The notes under the pieces: model-generated
Told to the model about the DNA's origin: nothing
Database searches by the model: none
What the model saw: only the letters and a program-made list of their open reading frames with translations
Shown: piece after piece, positions 26,265 through 33,896 of the stretch
Numbering within the stretch: the first letter of the stretch is position 1
How the letters are laid out: each line of letters starts with the position of its first letter
Assembly (NCBI GenBank): GCA_947503345.1
Contig: CANNCW010000002.1
Coordinates: forward strand, 62,001 to 126,000
Direction of reading: 5' to 3'
Length of the DNA: 64,000 nt
Source: an uncultured Kangiella sp.
Lineage (GTDB): Bacteria; Pseudomonadota; Gammaproteobacteria; Enterobacterales; Kangiellaceae
Position numbers and translations under genes: made by a program

Positions 26265-26945
26265 TTATTCTAAAACTAATTTAATACCGAGTGCTGGAAC
26301 GGTTTGTATTAGTTGTTGTTCAAATGGCTTGTCGACTACTTTGCGTAAATTGTATAAATGACTTCTGAGGACGTCACTGTTTGGAGGCATATCTCCCCAC
26401 AATTCCTTTTCTAATTCGTCTCGAGTGACTAGTTCAGGAGATCTTCGCATCAAAAGCTTTAGAATATGCAAACCTGTTGGGGATAGTTTCAATAAATTCC
26501 CATCTCTCTTTACTTGCATGGTTTTAGGGTCAAATTCTAAATCGCCAACTATCAAAGACTTGCCATTTAGTTCACCTTTGTGTCTACGAATAATAGCTTG
26601 TAAACGAGCATCCAGCTCCTCAAAATCAAAAGGTTTGATTAAGTAATCATCTGCACCAGAACCAAAACCCTCTAGTTTGTCTTCAAGTTGATCCCTCGCC
26701 GTTAACATTAAAATAGGAATATCAGACTTGCCATTATTTCGAACTTGATGACAAATCTCAAAACCATCGTGTCCCGGTAACATTACATCCAATATAAGGG
26801 CATCATAATCATTTGCTAAAGCAAAGTTTAGCCCACTATTACCATCCATCGCATAATCAACAATATAGCCGCACAGTTCTAAATACTCTCCTGTAGTTGC
26901 GGCTAACTCTTTATGATCTTCTACTAGTAATACACTATATGTCAT
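26265..26945 (-). CDS. OmpR-family response regulator
   Basis: A 226-residue two-domain regulator. The receiver domain has the acidic pair E9-D10, phospho-acceptor D53 and K104 (LIKPF); the C-terminal winged helix ends in YNLRKVVDKPF...PALGIKLVLE, typical of the OmpR/PhoB class. It converges on the sensor kinase gene (14 bp gap) and overlaps the nhaA stop by 11 bases, so it is transcribed with nhaA. Being the only unpaired regulator next to that kinase, it is the likely partner. The target genes are unknown; the neighbouring lipid operon is the obvious candidate. Confidence 0.92.
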   Translation of the reverse strand: MTYSVLLVEDHKELAATTGEYLELCGYIVDYAMDGNSGLNFALANDYDALILDVMLPGHDGFEICHQVRNNGKSDIPILMLTARDQLEDKLEGFGSGADDYLIKPFDFEELDARLQAIIRRHKGELNGKSLIVGDLEFDPKTMQVKRDGNLLKLSPTGLHILKLLMRRSPELVTRDELEKELWGDMPPNSDVLRSHLYNLRKVVDKPFEQQLIQTVPALGIKLVLE

Positions 26946-28104
26946 GGGATACCTTTATGTCTTTACGGACTGAAAATTTGAGTACTAAGTAACCTGCAAT
27001 TCCTGAAATTAAGGAGCCTATCAAAATCCCTAACCTTTCATCTACTAAAAGATTAACACCAGTTTCTTCGAATGCTAATGAGCCAATAAAAAGACTCATC
27101 GTGAAACCTATACCACAAACTAGAGATATTCCATACACCATCTTCCAGTTCAAATCGTTCGGCAAGCGCGCGACACCTAATTTCACAGCAATCCAAGAAA
27201 ATAAGAAAACTCCTATCTGCTTGCCAACAACTAAACCCATGAGAATTCCAAGCGTTATAGGGTGAAGTATATTGTTCAAAGTTAGTCCTTTTAATTCTAC
27301 ACCAGCATTAGCAAAAGCAAAAACTGGAATAATGAAAAGCACCACAAAACCGTGCAACTCACTTTCTAATTTTTTAGCCGGAGAAAAGCCTGTCGATTTT
27401 TCAGGCTTTATCGGAATTAATAAAGCCAACAAAACACCCGATAAAGTTGCATGGACTCCGGATTTTAATACTGCAACCCACATAATCATTCCAATAATCA
27501 TATAAGGAGCTAGTTTATAAACGTTGAGTCGATTTAAGCAAAGTAAGAGCAAAATAGCTACGATAGCAATTATTAAAGATACCATTGAGATATTGCTGGT
27601 ATAAAACAGCGCTATGATTAGAATAGCCCCAATATCATCAATAATGGCCAAAGAAATCAAAAAGACCTTTAATGAGGATGGACACCTCTTCCCTAATAAG
27701 GCCAATACTCCTAACGCAAAGGCTATGTCGGTAGCAGCAGGAATGGCCCAACCTTTAAGAGCAATTGGGTCTCCCCAGTTTATAGCGCTATAAATGAATG
27801 CAGGTACAAACATGCCTCCTAATGCAGCAGCGCTTGGGAACGCAACATCTTTAAGGTTAGATAATTTACCTTCAATAATTTCTCTTTTAAGTTCCAAGCC
27901 TAATATAAAAAAGAAAACAGCCATTAATCCATCGTTAATCCATAACAATAAAGGCTTACTCAACTTAAAATCACCAAGACTTATTGTAAATGGTAGTTCA
28001 ATCAATAAATTGTAATAAATCACTAGAGGGCTATTGGCGACAATTAGCGCTACAATTGTACTTGAAATTAATAATAAGCTAGGTAGGTAAGGTCTTTGTG
28101 TCAT
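26935..28104 (-). CDS. nhaA: Na+/H+ antiporter NhaA
   Basis: A 389-residue inner-membrane electrogenic antiporter expelling Na+ in exchange for H+. Signature stretches are NDGLMAVFFFILGLELKRE, the paired-aspartate motif in PAATDIAFALGVLALLG, ISLAIIDDIGAILIIALFY, and the C-terminal YGISLVCGIGFTMSLFIG. The length matches E. coli NhaA. Its 3' end overlaps the response regulator start by 11 bases, a pairing I do not know from elsewhere. It fits sodium homeostasis in a saline habitat. Confidence 0.96.
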   Translation of the reverse strand: MTQRPYLPSLLLISSTIVALIVANSPLVIYYNLLIELPFTISLGDFKLSKPLLLWINDGLMAVFFFILGLELKREIIEGKLSNLKDVAFPSAAALGGMFVPAFIYSAINWGDPIALKGWAIPAATDIAFALGVLALLGKRCPSSLKVFLISLAIIDDIGAILIIALFYTSNISMVSLIIAIVAILLLLCLNRLNVYKLAPYMIIGMIMWVAVLKSGVHATLSGVLLALLIPIKPEKSTGFSPAKKLESELHGFVVLFIIPVFAFANAGVELKGLTLNNILHPITLGILMGLVVGKQIGVFLFSWIAVKLGVARLPNDLNWKMVYGISLVCGIGFTMSLFIGSLAFEETGVNLLVDERLGILIGSLISGIAGYLVLKFSVRKDIKVSHDI

Positions 28105-28162
28105 ATTAATCTTAGCAGAACATTTTTAATATTATGCTAAGATCGAAGTGAAACAAATGTGA

Positions 28163-28186
28163 AATAGAGATTGAACAATCTCTATT
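28163..28186 (-). terminator. Weak hairpin after methyltransferase gene
   Basis: A 10-bp AT-rich inverted repeat (AATAGAGATT, loop GAAC, AATCTCTATT) lies 10 bp after the methyltransferase stop on the minus strand. It is followed by TCACATTTGTTTC, which is only loosely T-rich. It may end the methyltransferase transcript; the U tract is poor. Confidence 0.4.
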
Positions 28187-28195
28187 AATAAAAGG

Positions 28196-28978
28196 TTAAC
28201 GCAGTTGTAACAACCAAGTTGCATGCGACAGCAAGTTATCTTGAAATTGATGTATCTTTCTTTTATGTTCTTGAAGAAAGCTATCGAGGTGAGCTCTAAG
28301 ATAAGGTTTTTGGGCAATAAGCTCTTGAGATCTTTTGTTGAGCATGTGGTGTTCTTTCTTTAATCTGTCGGTGTAGTCAAATTGCTTGTCTTTTACACGT
28401 CCTATGTTTTTAAAAGCAGATTCCATAATGCTAGTTTCGACGCTTTTAATATTTTCTTCTTCAACCACAGAAATATCTGAATGCAGACTTTTCAGGCGAT
28501 ACTGTGCACTAAGCAGTAAATGTCCTTTAGGTTTAAGCAGTTTTTGTAAATGATTTAGGCTTGTATCCATATCACCAAATATTGACTCATGATAAGGATA
28601 GATGACTAAGTCGTATTGTGTATGGTTGGTTTTGATATAGTTTCGAATATCATCGTGCTCAAAAGTCACCAGTGAAGTTAACCTATTTTGTAAAGAGCGT
28701 AATTTTGCATCAGCAACAAAGTGGGATGAAATATCAACACCTACCCCTTTACACTGAAATTTTTTAGCTAATTTAAGCAGGCTAGTCCCTTTGCTACAGC
28801 ATAAATCAATAACATTTTTTCCTTCTAGATCTAACCAATACAGTTGTGCAAGTTCGATCATCGCCTCAGTGTTTGTCTGAATTTCTTCAAAATCTTGATA
28901 AAGATACGGAAGAAGCTCCCGCATTTCTTCTTCAGGCAGTTTGTAATTTTTTAGAGCTGTATTGGAGCCGAAAGACAT
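28196..28978 (-). CDS. Class I SAM-dependent methyltransferase of unknown target
   Basis: A 260-residue soluble protein with a class I methyltransferase core. Motif I is VIDLCCSKGTSLLKLA near residues 55-70, followed by GVGVDIS, and an acidic post-motif HDDIRNY near 110. PYHESIFGD stands where methyltransferases often have their motif IV. The C-terminal 60 residues are basic and helical (LKKEHHMLNKRSQ, FLQEHKRKIHQF), perhaps for nucleic acid or partner binding. It stands alone between argS and nhaA with its own upstream gap. I do not recognise a named family. Confidence 0.75.
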   Translation of the reverse strand: MSFGSNTALKNYKLPEEEMRELLPYLYQDFEEIQTNTEAMIELAQLYWLDLEGKNVIDLCCSKGTSLLKLAKKFQCKGVGVDISSHFVADAKLRSLQNRLTSLVTFEHDDIRNYIKTNHTQYDLVIYPYHESIFGDMDTSLNHLQKLLKPKGHLLLSAQYRLKSLHSDISVVEEENIKSVETSIMESAFKNIGRVKDKQFDYTDRLKKEHHMLNKRSQELIAQKPYLRAHLDSFLQEHKRKIHQFQDNLLSHATWLLQLR

Positions 28979-29060
28979 TTTATTATCACGCTAATTGTAA
29001 CGATTTGTAGCATAATACTAAAATACTGAATAAGTGTTTGTAAAATAAGTGTAAAACAAA

Positions 29061-29089
29061 AGAAAAGGCCGGTTTAACCGGCCTTTATT
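29061..29089 (-). terminator. Intrinsic terminator of argS
   Basis: Near-perfect GC-rich palindrome AAAGGCCGGTT/AACCGGCCTTT (29064-29074 with 29076-29086). On the minus strand it is followed by TTTTCTTTTGTTTT. It lies 20-45 bp after the argS stop. The reverse strand has only a short T run, so it works mainly for argS. Confidence 0.9.
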
Positions 29090-29105
29090 AAGATTTAGAA
29101 ATGCA

Positions 29106-30884
29106 TTACATACGTTCTAAACTGTCTATTCCAAGCAAAGACAAACCTAACACTAACTGTTGCATGCAAATTTGACTCAAACGTAACAAACTTGCCTGTT
29201 TAGCTTTATCTTCTTCTTTCATAATATGCTGTTTTTGATAGAAAGAACTGTATTCTTGAGCAAGGTTATATAAGTGTTCGCACAAGAAATGTGGGGCACG
29301 TTTTTCTATTGTGCGGTCAATAACCGAAGGAAATTCTAATAGGCGGTAGCTTAAAGCTTTTTCGTTGTCTGAGGTTTCTAATAAGTTTCCTGCAGCGGCC
29401 CCTGCTTCATTGGCTTTACGTAAAATTGATTTGATGCGAGCCACTTGCATCAATAAATATGGACCCGTTTTCCCTTCAAACTCACTGAACTTTTCTAAAT
29501 CAAAAATATAGTCTTTGATTCGGAAGTTTCTTAAATCAGCAAACTTTAAAGTCGCAATGGCAACTTTACGTGCGATGTCTTCTTTTTCTTCATCTGAAAA
29601 GCTGGTATCAAAATTTGAAGCTGCAATTTTCTTTCGTGCTTCTTCTTTAGCCATTTGGATCAGGTCATGTAACTTCATAACTCCACCAGATCGAGTCTTA
29701 AATGGCTTGCCATCTTTACCATTCACAGTACCGAAATAACTGTGTTCATATTGGGTGGTTTTATCAAAGCCCATTAAATTAGCGGCTGCAAAAACTTGCT
29801 TAAAATGTTGTTGTTGACGACCATCAACTACATATAAAACTGTCTGTGCTTTATCATCGCGCACACGTTCATATAAAGTGGCTAAATCTGTCGTACCATA
29901 CATTACAGCACCATCAGACTTGCGCAAAATCAATGGTGGCATAATGTTTTCGCCCTCTTCATCTCTAAATGGAACGATCAGAGCGCCTTGATCTTGGATT
30001 GATAAAGCTTTATCAGCTAATTCATCAAGTAAGGGGGGGATAAAAGGATCTGCATCACTCTCCCCTTTCCATAAATCAAAACTCACCCCCAATTCGCCGT
30101 AATCTCGTTTAAGCGTGGCAACGGACACATCAACAAAGTGTTTCCATAAAGCTCGATAGCCAGGTCGTCCATTTTGCAACTCTAACGTTGCTGCACGCGC
30201 CTTTTCTGCTGCTTTCGGATCACTTTTACACAAACCCGACTCTTCAGGATAAATAACTTCTAAATCTTGAATGGAAACCGGAGATTCTATTGGATAGTCT
30301 TCAGTTACAGATGCATCGAAATATACTAAGTCAGGTTGGCGTTTTTTCAAGCCTTCTATTAGCATACCCATTTGTGTGCCCCAATCGCCCAGGTGAGCGT
30401 CAGAGACAACTTTATAGCCTTTAAACTTAAAAATGCGCTGTAAGGAATCACCAATAATAGCGGTTCTTAGGTGTCCTACATGCATAGATTTAGCAACGTT
30501 CGGGCCACCAAAATCGATCATCACTTTATGTTCTGAGAAATCTTCTTTGACGCCAAAGCTGTCATCTTGAGCAAACTGACTAAGCTTTTGAGAAATGGCT
30601 GTTGGCTTAATAAACAAATTTATAAAGCCAGGACGAACCACATCAATTTTTTCAATTAAATCGTTTTTACCGATTAATTCAGCGACTTTTTCTGCAGTTA
30701 CAAATGGATTACCTGCACCTAATTTAGCGGCAGCCATAGCACCATTACATTGGAAGTCGCCTAAATCTGGACGGTTAGAGCGCGAAACTGCGCCTAATTT
30801 GAATGGTAATTCTAATGACTCAAAAGCTTTACCAAAAAGCTGTGATAACTCTTGCTCGATACTTAGCGGCATAAGGGGCAACAT
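29106..30884 (-). CDS. argS: Arginyl-tRNA synthetase
   Basis: A 592-residue class Ia aminoacyl-tRNA synthetase of usual length. The N-terminal Add-1 domain (IEQELSQLFGKAFE) is followed by the HIGH-type motif HVGH at 135-138 in the context GGPNVAKSMHVGHLRTAIIGD. The catalytic region has HLGDWGTQMGML and SDGAVMYGTTDLA. The C-terminal anticodon-binding DALR domain ends LVLGLSLLGIDSLERM. An ATG at 30872 is an alternative start. A promoter is predicted just upstream and a strong terminator just downstream, so it is probably monocistronic. Confidence 0.97.
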   Translation of the reverse strand: MLPLMPLSIEQELSQLFGKAFESLELPFKLGAVSRSNRPDLGDFQCNGAMAAAKLGAGNPFVTAEKVAELIGKNDLIEKIDVVRPGFINLFIKPTAISQKLSQFAQDDSFGVKEDFSEHKVMIDFGGPNVAKSMHVGHLRTAIIGDSLQRIFKFKGYKVVSDAHLGDWGTQMGMLIEGLKKRQPDLVYFDASVTEDYPIESPVSIQDLEVIYPEESGLCKSDPKAAEKARAATLELQNGRPGYRALWKHFVDVSVATLKRDYGELGVSFDLWKGESDADPFIPPLLDELADKALSIQDQGALIVPFRDEEGENIMPPLILRKSDGAVMYGTTDLATLYERVRDDKAQTVLYVVDGRQQQHFKQVFAAANLMGFDKTTQYEHSYFGTVNGKDGKPFKTRSGGVMKLHDLIQMAKEEARKKIAASNFDTSFSDEEKEDIARKVAIATLKFADLRNFRIKDYIFDLEKFSEFEGKTGPYLLMQVARIKSILRKANEAGAAAGNLLETSDNEKALSYRLLEFPSVIDRTIEKRAPHFLCEHLYNLAQEYSSFYQKQHIMKEEDKAKQASLLRLSQICMQQLVLGLSLLGIDSLERM

Positions 30885-30914
30885 CAGGGTTGTGAATTGT
30901 CAAAAACTGGCGCC

Positions 30915-30942
30915 ATTATACCTAGATTTATCGCTATTTAAA
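30915..30942 (-). promoter_or_regulatory. Predicted sigma-70 promoter of argS
   Basis: On the minus strand a perfect TATAAT (30920-30915) is preceded by TTTAAA (30942-30937) with a 16-bp spacer. This predicts a transcription start near 30908, about 24 nt before the argS ATG. The -35 overlaps the gap just before the upstream DUF924 stop. Confidence 0.65.
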
Positions 30943-30943
30943 C

Positions 30944-31480
30944 TTAAAAACTTGAACCCGGTTGTTGCAGAAAATCTAACTCTTCTGGTGTTGATTGACG
31001 ATTTAAGATCTCATTTCGATGCGGATAGCGACCATATCGATCAATTATGACCTTATGCTTGATTTCAAAATCATAACCATATTCTGGAATTTGTTTAAAT
31101 AAACGCTCGGCTTGTTGATGAATTAGCTTTGATTCACTATGCATAAAAGGCATATATAGAAATTGTCGCTCTAATTGGCTTAACTTCAAATCATCTCCAG
31201 TTTCAATAGCCATTTGGCTGAGCGCCAATGCTAAAGGATCAGAAGCAAATGCTTGAGCTGTATCGCGAAACATATTTCTAGAGAACTGATCTAGCACAAT
31301 GATTTCAGCTAAGCGACCTTGTGGAGTTTTACGCCAACTGGCAAGCTCACCTAACATCGCTTGCTGATGAAGAGCTAAAAACTTATCTTTTAATTCCTGA
31401 TCAAACTCTTCATTTTTAATCCACCAATTTTTTCTAGGGATTTCTTCAAACCAAAAATTGATAATATCTTGGTAGGTCAT
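30944..31480 (-). CDS. DUF924 family protein
   Basis: A 178-residue soluble protein of the DUF924 (PF06041) family, helical and TPR-like. It is recognised by INFWFEEIPRKNWW at the N-terminus, VLDQFSRNMFRDTAQAF in the middle and a C-terminal IDRYGRYPHRNEILNR block. Its function is unknown. It is the last gene of the envelope operon, overlapping the phosphatase stop by four bases. No catalytic motif is evident. Confidence 0.88.
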   Translation of the reverse strand: MTYQDIINFWFEEIPRKNWWIKNEEFDQELKDKFLALHQQAMLGELASWRKTPQGRLAEIIVLDQFSRNMFRDTAQAFASDPLALALSQMAIETGDDLKLSQLERQFLYMPFMHSESKLIHQQAERLFKQIPEYGYDFEIKHKVIIDRYGRYPHRNEILNRQSTPEELDFLQQPGSSF

Positions 31481-31947
31481 TTCTTCTCCTGCTGAATATA
31501 TGCTACTAATCCTTCGCTTGCCTGTTCAATTAACTTAACTACTTCAGTAAAGCCTTTTGCGCCGCCATAATAAGGATCTGGCACTTCCTCAACCCCTAAA
31601 TCAGGTGCAAAATCAGCTAAAAATAACTTTAACTTAGCTTTGCAAGCATTTGATTTGTAAGCTTGTAAATTCTCCAAGTTACTCTTATCCATGGCTATAA
31701 CCAAATCATATTGGTTAAAGTCTTCAGATATCACCTGTCGCGAGCGGATCATGCTTAAATCATAGCCATGACGTTTGGCTTCTTGTTGCGAGCGTAAATC
31801 AGGTGCCTCGCCTGCGTGATAGGCACTAGTACCAGCAGAGTCGATATGTAATTCTAGGCCTGCCTCTGCTGCTTTAGCGCGGAAAATACCATCTGCGGTT
31901 GGTGAGCGACAAATATTTCCTAAGCAAACAAATAAAACCGAATACAT
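31477..31947 (-). CDS. Low-molecular-weight protein-tyrosine phosphatase
   Basis: A 156-residue cytoplasmic phosphatase. The P-loop C8-LGNIC-R14-S (CX5R-S) is complete, and the general acid Asp lies in VPDPYYGG near residue 122. Members act on phosphotyrosine; some control polysaccharide export kinases, but no Wzc-type kinase is encoded in this window. It sits between kdsB (one-base gap) and the DUF924 gene within the lipid A/Kdo operon, so a link to envelope synthesis is suggested by position only. Confidence 0.92.
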   Translation of the reverse strand: MYSVLFVCLGNICRSPTADGIFRAKAAEAGLELHIDSAGTSAYHAGEAPDLRSQQEAKRHGYDLSMIRSRQVISEDFNQYDLVIAMDKSNLENLQAYKSNACKAKLKLFLADFAPDLGVEEVPDPYYGGAKGFTEVVKLIEQASEGLVAYIQQEKK

Positions 31948-31948
31948 A

Positions 31949-32707
31949 CTAAGGATTCATCTCTTGATAAGTTTTTTGGGCTTGCTCTAAATCTTCTAGG
32001 GTATCGATACCTATTCCTGGAACTTCTTTGGCCTCTTCTATATGAATTTTATGACCATTTTCAAGAACACGTAGCTGCTCTAAAGACTCTAGTTGTTCAA
32101 GTTGTGATGGAGACATTTTGACGTAATCCGCCAAAAAACCAGCTCGGTAAGCGTAAATTCCAATATGGCGCTGGCATACGGATAGATCTTTTACTTCTAC
32201 ATTCTCAAAACTGCCTCTTTGCCAAGCAATCGGCGCACGTGAAAAATATAGCGCTTGGTTTGAATTATCTGAAACTACTTTGACTACATTTGAATTAAAA
32301 ACTTCTTCTTTCTTATCGATGGGGGTAGATAAGGTAGCCATTGGGGCATTTGAATTGGCTAAGCCTAATGCCACTTGCTTAATATTGGTTGGCGAAATAA
32401 AGGGCTCATCACCTTGTACATTCACTACAATCGCATCATTTGCTAATTTCAATATTTGACACACTTCAGCTAACCGATCAGAGCCAGATTGATGGTCACT
32501 AGCGGTCATACAAACCTTACCGCCAAACTTTAAAACTGTTTCTTTGATGCGCTCGTCATCGGTGGCGATCACAACTTGCTCAGCGTCTGACTGTAATGCA
32601 CGTTCATAAACATGCTGAATCATAGGCTTATCTCCGATTAATGCCAAAGGCTTAGCGGGTAAGCGTGTGGATGCATAGCGAGCTGGGATTATGACAGTAA
32701 ACTCCAT
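31949..32707 (-). CDS. kdsB: 3-deoxy-manno-octulosonate cytidylyltransferase
   Basis: A 252-residue enzyme making CMP-Kdo for attachment to lipid A. Signature stretches: PARYASTRLPAKPLALIGDKPMIQHV (nucleotide-binding start), VQGDEPFISP and HIGIYAYRAGFL. The length is standard for the family. It follows the trm112-like gene by two bases, in the conserved order lpxK-ycaR-kdsB. Confidence 0.97.
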   Translation of the reverse strand: MEFTVIIPARYASTRLPAKPLALIGDKPMIQHVYERALQSDAEQVVIATDDERIKETVLKFGGKVCMTASDHQSGSDRLAEVCQILKLANDAIVVNVQGDEPFISPTNIKQVALGLANSNAPMATLSTPIDKKEEVFNSNVVKVVSDNSNQALYFSRAPIAWQRGSFENVEVKDLSVCQRHIGIYAYRAGFLADYVKMSPSQLEQLESLEQLRVLENGHKIHIEEAKEVPGIGIDTLEDLEQAQKTYQEMNP

Positions 32708-32709
32708 AG

Positions 32710-32898
32710 TTATTTTAAAGCATCCATTTCTTCTGAAGACAGTTCGCGCGCTTCATTAGTCAACATCACCGGAATATCATCACAAATGGGATACGCCAAT
32801 TTATCAAATCGACAAACCAGTTCGTTAGAAGTTTGTGCAAAGGATAAATGCCCTTTACATAAAGGACACACCAATATTTCAGTTAATTTAGGATTCAT
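32710..32898 (-). CDS. Trm112-like zinc-ribbon protein (YcaR type)
   Basis: A 62-residue Trm112/YcaR protein. It starts LTEILVCPLCKGHL, with the CxxC pair C11/C14, and continues RFDKLAYPICDDIPVML, the family signature. A second cysteine pair (about C29 and C39) could complete a metal site, although many bacterial homologues have lost theirs. It lies three bases after lpxK and two before kdsB, a gene order conserved in gammaproteobacteria. Confidence 0.92.
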   Translation of the reverse strand: MNPKLTEILVCPLCKGHLSFAQTSNELVCRFDKLAYPICDDIPVMLTNEARELSSEEMDALK

Positions 32899-32901
32899 TT
32901 T

Positions 32902-33885
32902 TTATCCTTTCCGCTCAATTTTTAAATTCTTGATAAGTGCTAAGAGTTTTTGCTCTTTCGATGACTGAATTTCTGTTCTAACCGGCAGTACAAAGAATCG
33001 TTTATCAGCAAATTCTCTGCATTTTACCGCATCTTTTTCTGTGATAATAATGTTTCCTTTTATTCCTGTAAAATCATCCACTTTAAATTGATGGTGATCA
33101 GGGAAAGGCTGAGGCTTAAATGTTAAACCCAACTGCTTTAAAGTATTAAAAAATCGTTGCGGATTCCCAATAGCAGCAATGGCGGTCAATGACTTTACAG
33201 GATCAAACTTCTCACTATTATCTGAATTTAAGGCAATTATCTCATCAGCTTTCAATAACATATCTTTACCATTAATAATGGTTATATCGCATTCTTTTGT
33301 ACGCGATACGGGCTCTCTCAATGGCCCAAGCGGCATTAAAAACTCATTGCCGAATTGGCGCTGTTCATCAACAATCAACACCTCAATATCACGTTTCAAA
33401 GCATAATGTTGTAAGCCATCATCACAAATAATAATATTACAACCATGCTCTGCTACTAATAATTCAGCACCACGTGCCCTTTTGGCATCCACCATTACGG
33501 GTGCTCGCGTTCGCTGATAAATCAACAATGGCTCGTCCCCAACATGACTAGGGTTTGAATTTTCCTGAACTAGCAGAGGCTGTAAGCTTGGATCACCGCC
33601 ATAACCACGAGTGACTAAACCAGGTTTGTAACCAAGTTGCTTTAATTTTTCGAGCAAATAAATAGCGAAAGGTGTTTTGCCAGTTCCACCCACATTAATA
33701 TTGCCAATAACCACAACTGGTACAGAACATTGATATTGCTTGAAGATATTTAAATGATAAAGCAAGCGCCTAATGGCAACCACTAAAGCTAATAGTAAAT
33801 GCAAAGGATAAAATAGCCATAACCACCACCTCTTTGGCGAATACCACAAAGACTCGAACCAAGCTTGAGATTTACTAATGGCCAT
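32902..33885 (-). CDS. lpxK: Tetraacyldisaccharide 4'-kinase
   Basis: A 327-residue inner-membrane-associated kinase that phosphorylates the 4' position of the lipid A precursor. The N-terminal segment WWLWLFYPLHLLLALV anchors it to the membrane. The P-loop lies in GNINVGGTGKTPF (about 61-73), and DDGLQHYALKRD carries conserved catalytic residues. It begins 11 bp after msbA, as in the well-known msbA-lpxK pair. Confidence 0.96.
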   Translation of the reverse strand: MAISKSQAWFESLWYSPKRWWLWLFYPLHLLLALVVAIRRLLYHLNIFKQYQCSVPVVVIGNINVGGTGKTPFAIYLLEKLKQLGYKPGLVTRGYGGDPSLQPLLVQENSNPSHVGDEPLLIYQRTRAPVMVDAKRARGAELLVAEHGCNIIICDDGLQHYALKRDIEVLIVDEQRQFGNEFLMPLGPLREPVSRTKECDITIINGKDMLLKADEIIALNSDNSEKFDPVKSLTAIAAIGNPQRFFNTLKQLGLTFKPQPFPDHHQFKVDDFTGIKGNIIITEKDAVKCREFADKRFFVLPVRTEIQSSKEQKLLALIKNLKIERKG

Positions 33886-33896
33886 TGAATTTACGG

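Noticed and set aside
30595..31050. 151-codon open frame opposite argS and DUF924
   Set aside because: Spans the 5' part of argS, its promoter and the DUF924 end; no recognisable domain.
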